A DNA stretch of 10,858 bases. Source: Acidobacteriaceae bacterium. Its GTDB lineage: Bacteria; Acidobacteriota; Terriglobia; Terriglobales; Acidobacteriaceae. Position 1 is the stretch's first letter; each line of letters starts with the position of its first letter. The translations under genes and the position numbers were made by a program. Positions 4,959 through 10,858 of this stretch are shown here, piece after piece. The notes beneath the pieces are model-generated. The model was given only the letters and a program-made list of their open reading frames with translations. It searched no databases and was not told the origin of the DNA. The DNA lies in assembly GCA_003156495.1 (NCBI GenBank), contig PMHC01000075.1, positions 1 through 10,858 of the forward strand, given 5' to 3'.

Positions 4959-6629
4959 ATGCTGAAGAATCCGAGCACCAAATACCGTCCCGTTACCGAC
5001 TTCCAATTCGACGGCCGGCGCTGGCCCTCCAAAACCATCGACAAAGCCCCCGCCTGGTGCAGCGTCGATCTGCGCGACGGCAATCAGGCGCTGATTGAGC
5101 CGATGGACACCGCGCGCAAGCTCCGCATGTTCGATCTGCTGCTGGCCTGCGGTTTTAAAGAGATCGAGGTCGGCTTCCCCTCGGCCTCGCAAACGGATTT
5201 CGATTTTTGCCGCGAGCTGATCGACCACAACCGGATTCCCGACGACGTCACCATCCAGGTGCTGGTGCAGGCCCGCGAAGATCTCATGGAGCGCACCTTC
5301 GCCGCCATTCGCGGCGTGCATCGGGCCATTGTCCACGTCTATAACTCCACCTCCACGCTGCAGCGGCGCGTCGTCTTCGGCATGGACAAGGAAGCCGTCA
5401 AGCAGTTGGCCGTCAAGGGCGCGCGCCTGCTGCGCGATTACGCCGCCCGCTTTCCTGAAACCGACTGGGTCTTCGAATATTCGCCCGAAAGTTTTACCGG
5501 CACCGAGATGGATTACGCCGTCGAAGTCTGCAATGCCGTCGTCGCCGTCTGGCAGCCGACACCCTCGCATCCGGCCATCGTCAATCTGCCCTCCACCGTC
5601 GAATCCACCACGCCCAATGTTTACGCCGACCAGATCGAGTGGGTCAGCCGCGCCATCAAAAATCGCGAATCCATCGTGCTCAGCGTTCACCCGCACAATG
5701 ATCGCGGCACGGCCGTCGCCGCCGCCGAGCTGGCGCTTTTGGCCGGCGCCGATCGCGTCGAAGGCACGCTCTTCGGCAACGGTGAACGCACCGGCAACGT
5801 TGACATCGTGACCCTAGCGCTGAACATGTACACGCAGGGCGTCGCGCCGGGGCTGGATTTTTCCCACATCGAAGAGCTCGTCAAAAGCGTCGAATTCTGC
5901 AATCGCATTCCCGTTCATGAGCGCCATCCCTACGCCGGGCAAATGGTCTTCACGGCCTTTTCCGGCTCGCATCAGGACGCCATCAAGAAAGGCTTTGCCG
6001 CCCAGCCCGAAGGCGGACTCTGGCAGATTCCCTACCTGCCCATCGATCCCCAGGATCTGGGCCGCAGCTACGAAGCGGTGATTCGCGTCAACAGCCAGTC
6101 GGGCAAAAGCGGCGTGGCCTTTCTGCTTGAGCGCGACTACGGAATCCGTTTGCCGCGAAAACTGCAAATCGAGCTCAGCCGCATCGTGCAGAAGATCAGC
6201 GACGCCAAGGGTGGCGAGGTCACTTCGCCGGAAATTTGGGAAGCATTCAAGGTCGAATATATCGACCGGCGCTCGCCCCTTGCCCATCGCGGCCATCGCG
6301 ACGACTCCGACGAAGAGAGCAACCGGCTGACGGCCACCGTTTCCAAAGACGGCGTCGATCACCTCTTCTCCGGCGAAGGCAACGGCCCCATCGAAGCCTT
6401 TCTGGCCGGCTTTCAAAGCGAGTTCGGCGTCAAGGTCCGCATTGTCGATTATGAGGAGCACGCCATCGGCGACGGAGCCAACGCGCGCGCCGTCTGTTTT
6501 GTCGAGGCGCAAATCGGCGACCGGCCTCCGGTCTTCGGCGTCGGCATGCACGGCAACATCGTCAGCGCCTCGCTCAACGCCATCGTCAGCGCCGTCAACC
6601 GCTCGCTAGCCGCGCGGCCAAAACAGTAA
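4959..6629 (+). CDS. leuA: 2-isopropylmalate synthase (type 2, yeast/actinobacterial-like)
   Basis: Condenses acetyl-CoA with 2-oxoisovalerate, the first committed step of leucine synthesis. The 556-residue protein has the TIM-barrel signature SVDLRDGNQAL (35-45; R39 and metal ligand D40), FPSASQTDFDF (73-83), SVHPHNDRGTA (242-252; metal ligands H244 and H246) and LFGNGERTGNVD (271-282; N280). It has the linker residues typical of the longer LeuA class and a C-terminal regulatory LeuA-dimer domain (about 455-550) for leucine feedback. Its length and the N-terminal KYRPVTDFQFDGRRWPSK extension match the M. tuberculosis/yeast type rather than E. coli LeuA. GGGGAG (4943-4948) lies 10 bases before ATG. 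Expression is probably attenuated by the Leu-rich leader immediately upstream. No leuB, leuC or leuD is adjacent. Confidence 0.95.
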   Translation: MLKNPSTKYRPVTDFQFDGRRWPSKTIDKAPAWCSVDLRDGNQALIEPMDTARKLRMFDLLLACGFKEIEVGFPSASQTDFDFCRELIDHNRIPDDVTIQVLVQAREDLMERTFAAIRGVHRAIVHVYNSTSTLQRRVVFGMDKEAVKQLAVKGARLLRDYAARFPETDWVFEYSPESFTGTEMDYAVEVCNAVVAVWQPTPSHPAIVNLPSTVESTTPNVYADQIEWVSRAIKNRESIVLSVHPHNDRGTAVAAAELALLAGADRVEGTLFGNGERTGNVDIVTLALNMYTQGVAPGLDFSHIEELVKSVEFCNRIPVHERHPYAGQMVFTAFSGSHQDAIKKGFAAQPEGGLWQIPYLPIDPQDLGRSYEAVIRVNSQSGKSGVAFLLERDYGIRLPRKLQIELSRIVQKISDAKGGEVTSPEIWEAFKVEYIDRRSPLAHRGHRDDSDEESNRLTATVSKDGVDHLFSGEGNGPIEAFLAGFQSEFGVKVRIVDYEEHAIGDGANARAVCFVEAQIGDRPPVFGVGMHGNIVSASLNAIVSAVNRSLAARPKQ

Positions 6630-6645
6630 AATCGCTCACCCGCCA

Positions 6646-6673
6646 GCGCGAGCAGCCCAAAAGCCGCTCGCGC
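6646..6673 (+). other. Stem-loop without U-tract between leuA and gph-like gene
   Basis: GCGCGAGC (6646-6653) and GCTCGCGC (6666-6673) form a perfect 8-bp stem with a 12-nt loop, 17 bp after the leuA stop. No T-run follows, so intrinsic termination is unlikely. It may stabilise the leuA mRNA 3' end or allow partial read-through into the gene at 6721. Confidence 0.4.
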
Positions 6674-6720
6674 CGGCAGCGCCTTCACCTACCCGCGCTC
6701 TGCCGTTAAACTAATAGAAG

Positions 6721-7446
6721 ATGATTCGCGTCCTTCACCCCATTCCCGTTGCGCAATTAAAACTACTGGTCTTCGACCTCGATGGCACGCTGATCGATTC
6801 CGCGCAGGATTTGTGCAACAGCGTGAACGCCTCGCTGCAAGAGTTCGGCCTCGGTCCGCTGCCCGACCCGACCGTCGCCGGCTTCGTGGGCAACGGCGCG
6901 CCCATGCTGATGCGCCGCGCCCTGGCGCTGGCCAAAGCCATCGCCATCGAGCAGATCGACGAAGCGCTCTTTAAAGACGCCTACGCCTTCTTTCTGCAGT
7001 ATTACCGCGAGCACAAGCTGGACTGCACTTACGCCTACGAAGGCGTACAGAGCGCGCTCAAGGCCCTGCACGAACTGCACACCGATTCCGGCAGCCCGGC
7101 GCGCACCATGGCCGTGCTCACCAACAAGCCCGTGCGCCCGGCGCAGGGCATCTGCGAAGGGCTGGGGCTGGCCGGCTACTTTCTGCACATCTACGGCGGC
7201 GACAGCTTCACGGTAAAAAAGCCCGATCCACTCGGCCTGCGTTCTCTAATGGATGAAACCGGCGCCGCCCCCCAAGAAACGGTGATGGTCGGCGACAGCA
7301 AGGTGGACGTACAGACCGCGCGCAACGCCGGCGCCTGGTGCCTGGGTTGCGCCTTCGGCTTCGGCCCGCAAAATCTGATGGAAGTTCCCCCCGACGTAGT
7401 GGTTGACAGCGCCGCCGAATGGCCGCGCGCGCTCACCCGCGCCTGA
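6721..7446 (+). CDS. gph: HAD-family hydrolase, phosphoglycolate phosphatase-like
   Basis: A 241-residue HAD phosphatase with all four motifs: I, DLDGT with nucleophile D19 and acid/base D21; II, AVLTNKP with T134; III, VKKPDP with K167; IV, GDSKVD (191-196) with D192 and D196. A helical cap lies between motif I and II (about 30-110). The composition follows the Gph/PGP group, which clears 2-phosphoglycolate, but many relatives act on other phosphates, so the symbol is tentative. ATG 6721 is preceded by a weak AGAAG with almost no spacing. No other in-frame ATG occurs before motif I. It starts 91 bp after leuA and may be read from the same transcript. Confidence 0.85.
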   Translation: MIRVLHPIPVAQLKLLVFDLDGTLIDSAQDLCNSVNASLQEFGLGPLPDPTVAGFVGNGAPMLMRRALALAKAIAIEQIDEALFKDAYAFFLQYYREHKLDCTYAYEGVQSALKALHELHTDSGSPARTMAVLTNKPVRPAQGICEGLGLAGYFLHIYGGDSFTVKKPDPLGLRSLMDETGAAPQETVMVGDSKVDVQTARNAGAWCLGCAFGFGPQNLMEVPPDVVVDSAAEWPRALTRA

Positions 7447-7780
7447 GTCGCGGCACGCATCCGCGGCCGTGTAAAAAATTCTCTCGCGCGCTTCCCTGCC
7501 CGCGTATTGCGGATAAATTCGCCGCTCTTGATACATCTTTACAGGGTAAAAACTACACGATCGCGCAAAATTTACGCGGTTCACCTCTTGCGGAAAGCGA
7601 AGGCGCGCTCTTAAAACCGCGCAGTTTTTAAAAATAAATAGCATATATTCAACAAGATACAAGTAATTCCCCGGCAAATTCCACTTTGGCACATCCCTTG
7701 CTTTAGCTATATGCGAGCAGCTAGCAACGCTCATTCGCGGGCGTGCAGAATAAAGCCCACCGCGCAGGAAGGGAACCAAT
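7447..7780 (+). other. Intergenic region between gph-like and OmpA-like genes
   Basis: These 334 bp contain no credible gene. They hold the palindrome TTTAC-AGG-GTAAA (7538-7550) and a weak terminator-like hairpin GCGCG (7603-7607) / CGCGC (7618-7622) followed by AGTTTTT. An A/T-rich stretch (7625-7665), a sigma54 promoter (7687-7702) and the ribosome binding site of the gene at 7781 follow. The palindrome lies about 165-175 bp upstream of the expected sigma54 start, within the usual range for an enhancer-binding protein site, but only one copy is seen. Confidence 0.5.
7687..7702 (+). promoter_or_regulatory. Sigma54 (RpoN) promoter of the OmpA-like gene
   Basis: TGGCAC (7687-7692), five bases, then TTGCT (7698-7702) match the -24/-12 consensus TGGCAC-N5-TTGCW at every defined position. 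The invariant GG (7688-7689) and GC (7700-7701) are exactly 10 nt apart. The expected start near 7713 leaves a leader of about 68 nt before ATG 7781. Transcription would need an activating enhancer-binding protein. Confidence 0.8.
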
Positions 7781-8668
7781 ATGAAGAACAACACTTTGTT
7801 CCCGCGCCAGTTCGCCGTACTCACGCTGGCGTCGGCTATCGCGATTCCCATTTGGGCGCAAGAAACGCAGCCGGCCTCGACCGACGCGCAAAACGCCGCT
7901 CCCTCATCCGCGGAACAAGCATCCGCCCCCTCAACCGTACAAACGCCGCGCGCGACCAAAGAAGGCTTCTGGGGCCGCGTGAATCCTTTAGCCCGCAAAA
8001 AGTGGGTCAAACGGCAGATCGATCCGATCAACGACCGGCTGACGGAGCTGGACGAAGTCAACGCTAAAAACACGCGCGATATCAAGGACGTAGACGCGCG
8101 GGCGCAGGCGGGAATTCAGCACGCGCAGGCCTCGGCCGACGCGGCCAACCAGACGGCCTCGACCGCCAACTCGCAGGCCGAAACGGCGCGCAATGCCGCG
8201 CAGCGGGCCTCAAGCCACGTCGATGCGCTCAACGCCACCGTCGACGGTCTGGACCAGTACCGTCAGGTCTCGGAGATTGAAATCGCCTTCCACGCCGGCA
8301 GCCCGGCGCTGACCGCCAGCGCGCGCGCCAAGCTGGACGAGTTGGCCTCTGGCCTGGCTGGCCACGATGGCTACATTCTGGAGATCGAAGCGCACTCGCC
8401 GGCGGCGGGCAGCGCCGGCATCCAAAACTCGGAGCGCATGACCGAAGCCGTAAAGCGCTACCTCGTTACCGAACACCAGATTCCCGTCTATCGCATGCAC
8501 GCCGTAGCGCTGGGCAATGCCGTAACACCGCAAACCGGCACGGAAGATCAAAAGCCGGCGCGGGTACGCACCAGCAGCGTGCATCTGCGACTGATGGAAA
8601 ACAGCTTGGCGGTCAGGGCGGCAACGTCTCCCCAGAGCGCTGTCGCAGCCGGCGTGGCACAGCCGTAA
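7781..8668 (+). CDS. OmpA-like envelope protein with coiled-coil and degenerate OmpA domain
   Basis: A 295-residue exported protein. A signal peptide (1-26) likely ends IWA|QET. A Ser/Ala/Pro-rich spacer (27-58) is followed by a basic segment WGRVNPLARKKWVKRQI (64-80), then an Ala/Gln-rich helical, probably coiled-coil region (about 82-158, many AxxA/AxxxAQ repeats). A C-terminal OmpA/MotB-like domain (about 165-272) starts EIEIAFHAGSPALTASARAKLDELA. In the domain the usual G-H-T-D peptidoglycan motif reads EAHSP (204-208), with no Asp, and the N..LS..RA motif reads NSERMTEAV, so meso-DAP binding may be weakened. AGGAAGGGA seven bases upstream of ATG is a strong ribosome binding site. The sigma54 promoter implies conditional expression. 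Family call is good; role is unknown. Confidence 0.78.
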   Translation: MKNNTLFPRQFAVLTLASAIAIPIWAQETQPASTDAQNAAPSSAEQASAPSTVQTPRATKEGFWGRVNPLARKKWVKRQIDPINDRLTELDEVNAKNTRDIKDVDARAQAGIQHAQASADAANQTASTANSQAETARNAAQRASSHVDALNATVDGLDQYRQVSEIEIAFHAGSPALTASARAKLDELASGLAGHDGYILEIEAHSPAAGSAGIQNSERMTEAVKRYLVTEHQIPVYRMHAVALGNAVTPQTGTEDQKPARVRTSSVHLRLMENSLAVRAATSPQSAVAAGVAQP

Positions 8669-8736
8669 TTGCAGAGAACCTCCCCCAGAGGATCTGACTG
8701 GCCAGCGGCTAACCCGCCTCCTGGCCGCCAAACAAG

Positions 8737-8753
8737 CTCTCGCCATGCGAGAG
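8737..8753. other. Perfect inverted repeat downstream of the OmpA-like gene
   Basis: CTCTCGC-CAT-GCGAGAG: 7-bp perfect arms with a 3-nt centre, 14 bp before the terminator stem. As RNA it gives a tight stem-loop; as DNA it could be a binding site. No T-run follows it directly. Confidence 0.45.
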
Positions 8754-8767
8754 AACCAAGGCAACTT

Positions 8768-8799
8768 GGCCCCCGTTTTTGAACGGGGGCCCTTTTTTT
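8768..8799 (+). terminator. Strong intrinsic terminator after the OmpA-like gene
   Basis: A 10-bp perfect stem GGCCCCCGTT (8768-8777) / AACGGGGGCC (8782-8791) with a TTTG loop is followed by C and seven Ts (8793-8799). Confidence 0.95.
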
Positions 8800-8830
8800 G
8801 CTTGCCGCGCACTAAGATTTCGCAGGTTCA

Positions 8831-8863
8831 CGCAAATTGCGCTTGCGCATTCCGCGCTACAAT
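8831..8863 (+). promoter_or_regulatory. Candidate promoter and dyad of the small secreted protein gene
   Basis: TACAAT (8858-8863) is a good -10 box. TTGCGC (8837-8842) could act as -35 but at a short 15-bp spacing. It overlaps the perfect palindrome CGCAA-A-TTGCG (8831-8841). The gene follows the OmpA terminator, so it needs its own promoter. The exact boxes are uncertain. Confidence 0.35.
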
Positions 8864-8890
8864 GGCTTTCAATTCGTCTCTGGAGGTTGC

Positions 8891-9355
8891 ATGCGCAAAA
8901 TTCTTTTGTCCGCACTCGCCGTTCTGTTCATCACCGGCCTTTCCGCTTCCCTGCGGGCGCAAGGCGCGCCGCCGCAGTCGGGCGTCGGCCAGCCTTACAC
9001 CGTCGAGTACTACTACAAAACCCAGTGGGGCCATCAACAGGAGTTCATCGACCTGTTTTTGAAGAACCACTATCCGCTGCTCAAAAAAATCCAGGCGACG
9101 GGCAGAATCGTCTCGGTCAAGATCGAGTCGCCGGCCAACCACACCACCGAGGACGGCCGCTGGGACTATCGCGTGACCATCGTCTACAAGGACTCGACCG
9201 TGGCGACAACTTCCAATCCCGACGAAGAAGCGTTCATCAAAGAACTCTGGCCGGACCAAGCCACCTACAAGCGCGAAGAGCAGCGCAGGTTCGAGATTCT
9301 GCTCGGCCATTGGGATCTGCCTGTGACCGACGTGACGCCGAAAGACAGCCATTAG
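8891..9355 (+). CDS. Small secreted protein of unknown function
   Basis: A 154-residue protein whose family I cannot name with confidence. A clear signal peptide (MRKILLSALAVLFITGLSAS, cleavage likely near LRA|QG, residue 23) sends it to the periplasm or outside. The mature part begins with YTVEYYYKTQWGHQQEFIDL (36-55), then NHYPLLKKI (59-67), a strand pair GRIVSVKIES and WDYRVTIVYK (91-100), and a Glu/Arg-rich helix (119-138). The beta-alpha-beta rhythm suggests a ferredoxin-like dimeric alpha/beta-barrel protein, though no catalytic residue can be named. GGAGG (8882-8886) four bases before ATG 8891 fixes the start; an in-frame upstream ATG at 8837 would place the signal peptide internally and is rejected. 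It is a stand-alone gene between two terminator/repeat regions. Confidence 0.75.
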   Translation: MRKILLSALAVLFITGLSASLRAQGAPPQSGVGQPYTVEYYYKTQWGHQQEFIDLFLKNHYPLLKKIQATGRIVSVKIESPANHTTEDGRWDYRVTIVYKDSTVATTSNPDEEAFIKELWPDQATYKREEQRRFEILLGHWDLPVTDVTPKDSH

Positions 9356-9359
9356 CTTT

Positions 9360-9489
9360 CAGCTCTTAGCTTTTTTGCTGTAATCGTCAGCGATGGCGAA
9401 GACTGACTACTGACGGCTGACGGCTGACGACTGACGACTGACGACTGACGACTGACAACTGACAACTGACAACTGAGAGCTAAAAGCTG
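9360..9489. repeat. Imperfect inverted repeat flanking the heptamer array
   Basis: The left arm CAGCTCTTAGCTTTT (9360-9374) and right arm GAGAGCTAAAAGCTG (9475-9489) are complementary at 12 of 15 positions. The right arm contains the last codons and TAG stop of the convergent gene. Together with the array this looks like one repeat unit placed between convergent genes. It may also give weak bidirectional termination: T6 at 9371-9376 and T5 at 9490-9494. Confidence 0.45.
9403..9479 (+). repeat. Tandem heptamer array, 11 units of CTGACNN
   Basis: Eleven consecutive 7-bp units fill 9403-9479. The last two bases change in ordered blocks: TA once, GG twice, GA four times, AA three times, then a final degenerate CTGAGAG. 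The blocks suggest stepwise slippage expansion. It lies between convergent genes and touches the stop codon of the minus-strand gene at 9480. Short tandem heptamers of this kind are known as STRR repeats in filamentous cyanobacteria; kinship is not claimed. Confidence 0.92.
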
Positions 9490-10478
9490 TTTTTCCGCCA
9501 CTGACGCACCAGGTCGGCGGCGGCCTCGGGCCAGGCGGGAAATTCAAAGTAGAACCCGGCGTCGAGCAGCCGGCCGGGAACCACGCGGCGGCTTTTGAGA
9601 ACCAGCTCAGTCTCGGTACGGGTAAAAAACATGCCCAGCGCCAAAAGCAGTGCGGGAGCGGGCAGGCCGTTAGGCCGATCCCACGCCTCGCGCAGCACGC
9701 GCATGAACTCGCGGTTGGGCAGCGGCTCGGGCGCGGCCAGATTCACGGGGCCGGCAATCTCTTCGTGTGCGATTAAAAATTCGAGAGCCCGGGCGTAGTC
9801 GCGCTCGTGAATCCAGGAGACGAACTGGCGGCCGTTGCCCTGCGTGCCGCCCAGCCCGGCGCGCGCCAGCCGCGAGAGCACGGCGAAGACGCCGACGCCG
9901 GGGCTGAAGACCAGCGAGGTGCGCAGCGCAATGCGGCGCGTACGCGGCATCGGCGGCGCAAAAAACTCCGCCTCCCAGCATTTGACCAGATCGACAATCC
10001 AATCCCACTTTTTGGGCGCGCGCCGCCAGCGCGAGATCGGTTCGCCGCCGCCGTACTCGCCGCTGGCCTCGTCCATTCCGCGGTCAAGCGCGTGGCGATA
10101 GATGGTCGCCGCCGAGGCGTTCATCCACAGCCGCGGCGGGCTGTTTAGCGTGGCGAAGGCCCGATGCAGCAGGCGCGTAGGCCCGATGCGCGAGTCGTAG
10201 AGCTCGCGACGGTTGCGTCTGGTCAGCCGACAGTCGATTGAGCGGCCGGATAGATGAATGCAAACATCGGCTCCATCGAGCGTTTCGACCCAAGGGCCGA
10301 GGGTTTTGCCGTCCCAATGCACGGTCAACCAGGGCGCGGTGTAAGGCCCGCGCGTGAGCACGGTAACCTGATGGCCGCGCTCGTGAAAGTAGCGCGCCAA
10401 CATGCTGCCGACCTGGCCGCTGCCACCAGGCAATACGATGCGCAGCGGGCGGGTTAGCGGCGTGGCGGAATCGGACAT
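9480..10478 (-). CDS. TIGR01777-family NAD-dependent epimerase/dehydratase-like protein (YfcH-like)
   Basis: A 332-residue extended-SDR protein. The N-terminal Rossmann motif is GGSGQVGSMLARYFHERGHQV with PGGSGQVG at 17-24 in place of the usual G.TG.IG. Then come DGADVCIHLSGRSI, the family-typical RRELYDSRIGPTRLL segment, and NASAATIYRHALDRGMDE at the active-site region. FSPGVGVFAVLSRLARAGLGGTQGNGRQFVSWIHERDYARA and the ending NLAAPEPLPNREF..VPGRLLDAGFYFEFP form a DUF1731-like C-terminus. The substrate of this family is not established; E. coli YfcH and plant/animal SDR39U1 are relatives. Start ATG at 10478; AGG lies about eight bases upstream, only a fair ribosome binding site. It is convergent with the small secreted protein gene, and its TAG stop sits in the repeat arm next to the heptamer array. 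Confidence 0.85.
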   Translation of the reverse strand: MSDSATPLTRPLRIVLPGGSGQVGSMLARYFHERGHQVTVLTRGPYTAPWLTVHWDGKTLGPWVETLDGADVCIHLSGRSIDCRLTRRNRRELYDSRIGPTRLLHRAFATLNSPPRLWMNASAATIYRHALDRGMDEASGEYGGGEPISRWRRAPKKWDWIVDLVKCWEAEFFAPPMPRTRRIALRTSLVFSPGVGVFAVLSRLARAGLGGTQGNGRQFVSWIHERDYARALEFLIAHEEIAGPVNLAAPEPLPNREFMRVLREAWDRPNGLPAPALLLALGMFFTRTETELVLKSRRVVPGRLLDAGFYFEFPAWPEAAADLVRQWRKNSF

Positions 10479-10528
10479 GGAATTAGCCTAACGCGGCTTG
10501 TTTGCGGCGGGCGAAGTTTTTATTGGGG

Positions 10529-10555
10529 AAAAGGCCGGCAGAGGCGCGCGGCCTT
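10529..10555 (-). terminator. Likely terminator of the permease gene
   Basis: On the minus strand AAGGCCG begins within the permease TAA stop codon and pairs perfectly with CGGCCTT after an 11-nt loop, followed by TT (four Ts in total, then C). The short T-tract makes it a modest terminator. It separates the permease from the epimerase gene, which starts 51 bp further on. Confidence 0.45.
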
Positions 10556-10858
10556 ACTCGTATTTGAGCGATTCGACCGGGTCCAGTTGCGCGGCGCGCG
10601 TGGCCGGTATGGTGCCGAAAACGACGCCCACCACCGTAGCCGAGGTCAGCGCGATCAGCACCGAGAGCCACGAAACGGGAAAATCGTAGCCGCTGAAAAA
10701 TCGGATCGAAAGCGGAATCGTCAACCCAATCACGCTGCCGACAACTCCGCCAGTGAGCGAAATCATGATCGCCTCGGCCAAAAATTGCAGCTTGATTTCG
10801 CGGTAGGTTGCGCCCAGCGCCTTGCGAATGCCGATTTCGCGGATGCGCGAGCGCACGT
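10554..10858 (-). CDS. MacB/FtsX-type ABC transporter permease, C-terminal end (runs off right edge)
   Basis: The last 101 codons of a permease read in from the right edge. The segment begins VRSRIREIGIRKALGATYREIKLQFLAEA, the hallmark of MacB-type FtsX permeases just before the penultimate membrane spans. Two or three hydrophobic helices follow (about TGGVVGSVIGLTIPLSI and WLSVLIALTSATVVGVVFGTIPA). It ends with ATRAAQLDPVESLKYE and TAA at 10556-10554. Such permeases move peptides, antibiotics or lipoproteins, usually with a separate MacB-like ATPase, but the substrate cannot be told from the tail. A GTG at 10856 only looks like a start; the reading frame continues upstream past the edge. Confidence 0.9.
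   Translation of the reverse strand, partial: VRSRIREIGIRKALGATYREIKLQFLAEAIMISLTGGVVGSVIGLTIPLSIRFFSGYDFPVSWLSVLIALTSATVVGVVFGTIPATRAAQLDPVESLKYE

Noticed and set aside
7603..7629. GCGCG/CGCGC hairpin followed by AGTTTTT as a gph terminator
   Set aside because: Five-bp stem with a 10-nt loop and a gap before the Ts, more than 150 bp after the stop codon; too weak to list as a terminator.
7246..8085. Long minus-strand open frame of 279 residues
   Set aside because: It is antisense to the gph-like gene end, the sigma54 promoter and the OmpA-like gene start, lacks recognisable motifs, and is typical of shadow frames in G+C-rich DNA.
10856..10858. GTG at 10856 as the true start of the right-edge permease
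   Set aside because: The encoded segment begins in the middle of the conserved (T/S)R.REIGIRKALGA motif that lies near the C-terminus of FtsX permeases, so the gene continues past the edge.

Overview
This is a bacterial chromosomal segment, rich in G+C outside one short stretch. The gene set is an isoleucyl-tRNA synthetase, a TonB with a glycine-rich linker, a type-2 2-isopropylmalate synthase, a periplasmic OmpA-like protein, a TIGR01777 epimerase and a MacB-type permease. This fits a Gram-negative, diderm bacterium. The style, including small secreted proteins of unknown family and heptamer repeats, recalls Acidobacteriota, but that assignment is inference. No rRNA, tRNA, CRISPR array, transposase or integrase was seen.

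Layout. 1-1280 (-) is the N-terminal 426 codons of ileS, running off the left edge. 1608-2564 (+) is a TonB-like energy transducer, closed by a strong terminator. 2818-3678 (+) is an SDR oxidoreductase resembling fructuronate reductase/D-mannonate oxidoreductase, with a sigma70-like promoter overlaid by GGTC/GACC palindromes and a strong terminator. 3745-4717 is a compact islet of two small genes: a short basic protein and a 200-residue protein of an uncharacterised family. It is bounded by two exact copies of a 27-bp sequence, the first of which is the 3' half of the SDR terminator. 4722-4958 is a leader region for leuA. 4959-6629 (+) is 2-isopropylmalate synthase, followed by a gph-like HAD phosphatase (6721-7446). 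7781-8668 (+) is an OmpA-like envelope protein behind a textbook sigma54 promoter. 8891-9355 (+) is a small secreted protein of unknown function. A CTGACNN heptamer array (9403-9479) lies between it and a convergent TIGR01777 epimerase (9480-10478, -). The C-terminal end of a MacB/FtsX permease (10554-10858, -) closes the window.

Two things stand out. First, the islet at 3745-4717 looks like an inserted cargo cassette, possibly defence or toxin-antitoxin, sitting neatly between a terminator and the next promoter. Second, the region before leuA has every element of ribosome-mediated attenuation: a 36-residue leader peptide with four consecutive Leu codons, mutually exclusive 1:2, 2:3 and 3:4 hairpins, and a terminator with a U-tract ahead of the leuA ribosome binding site. 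All calls are from reading the sequence alone; no database search was run.
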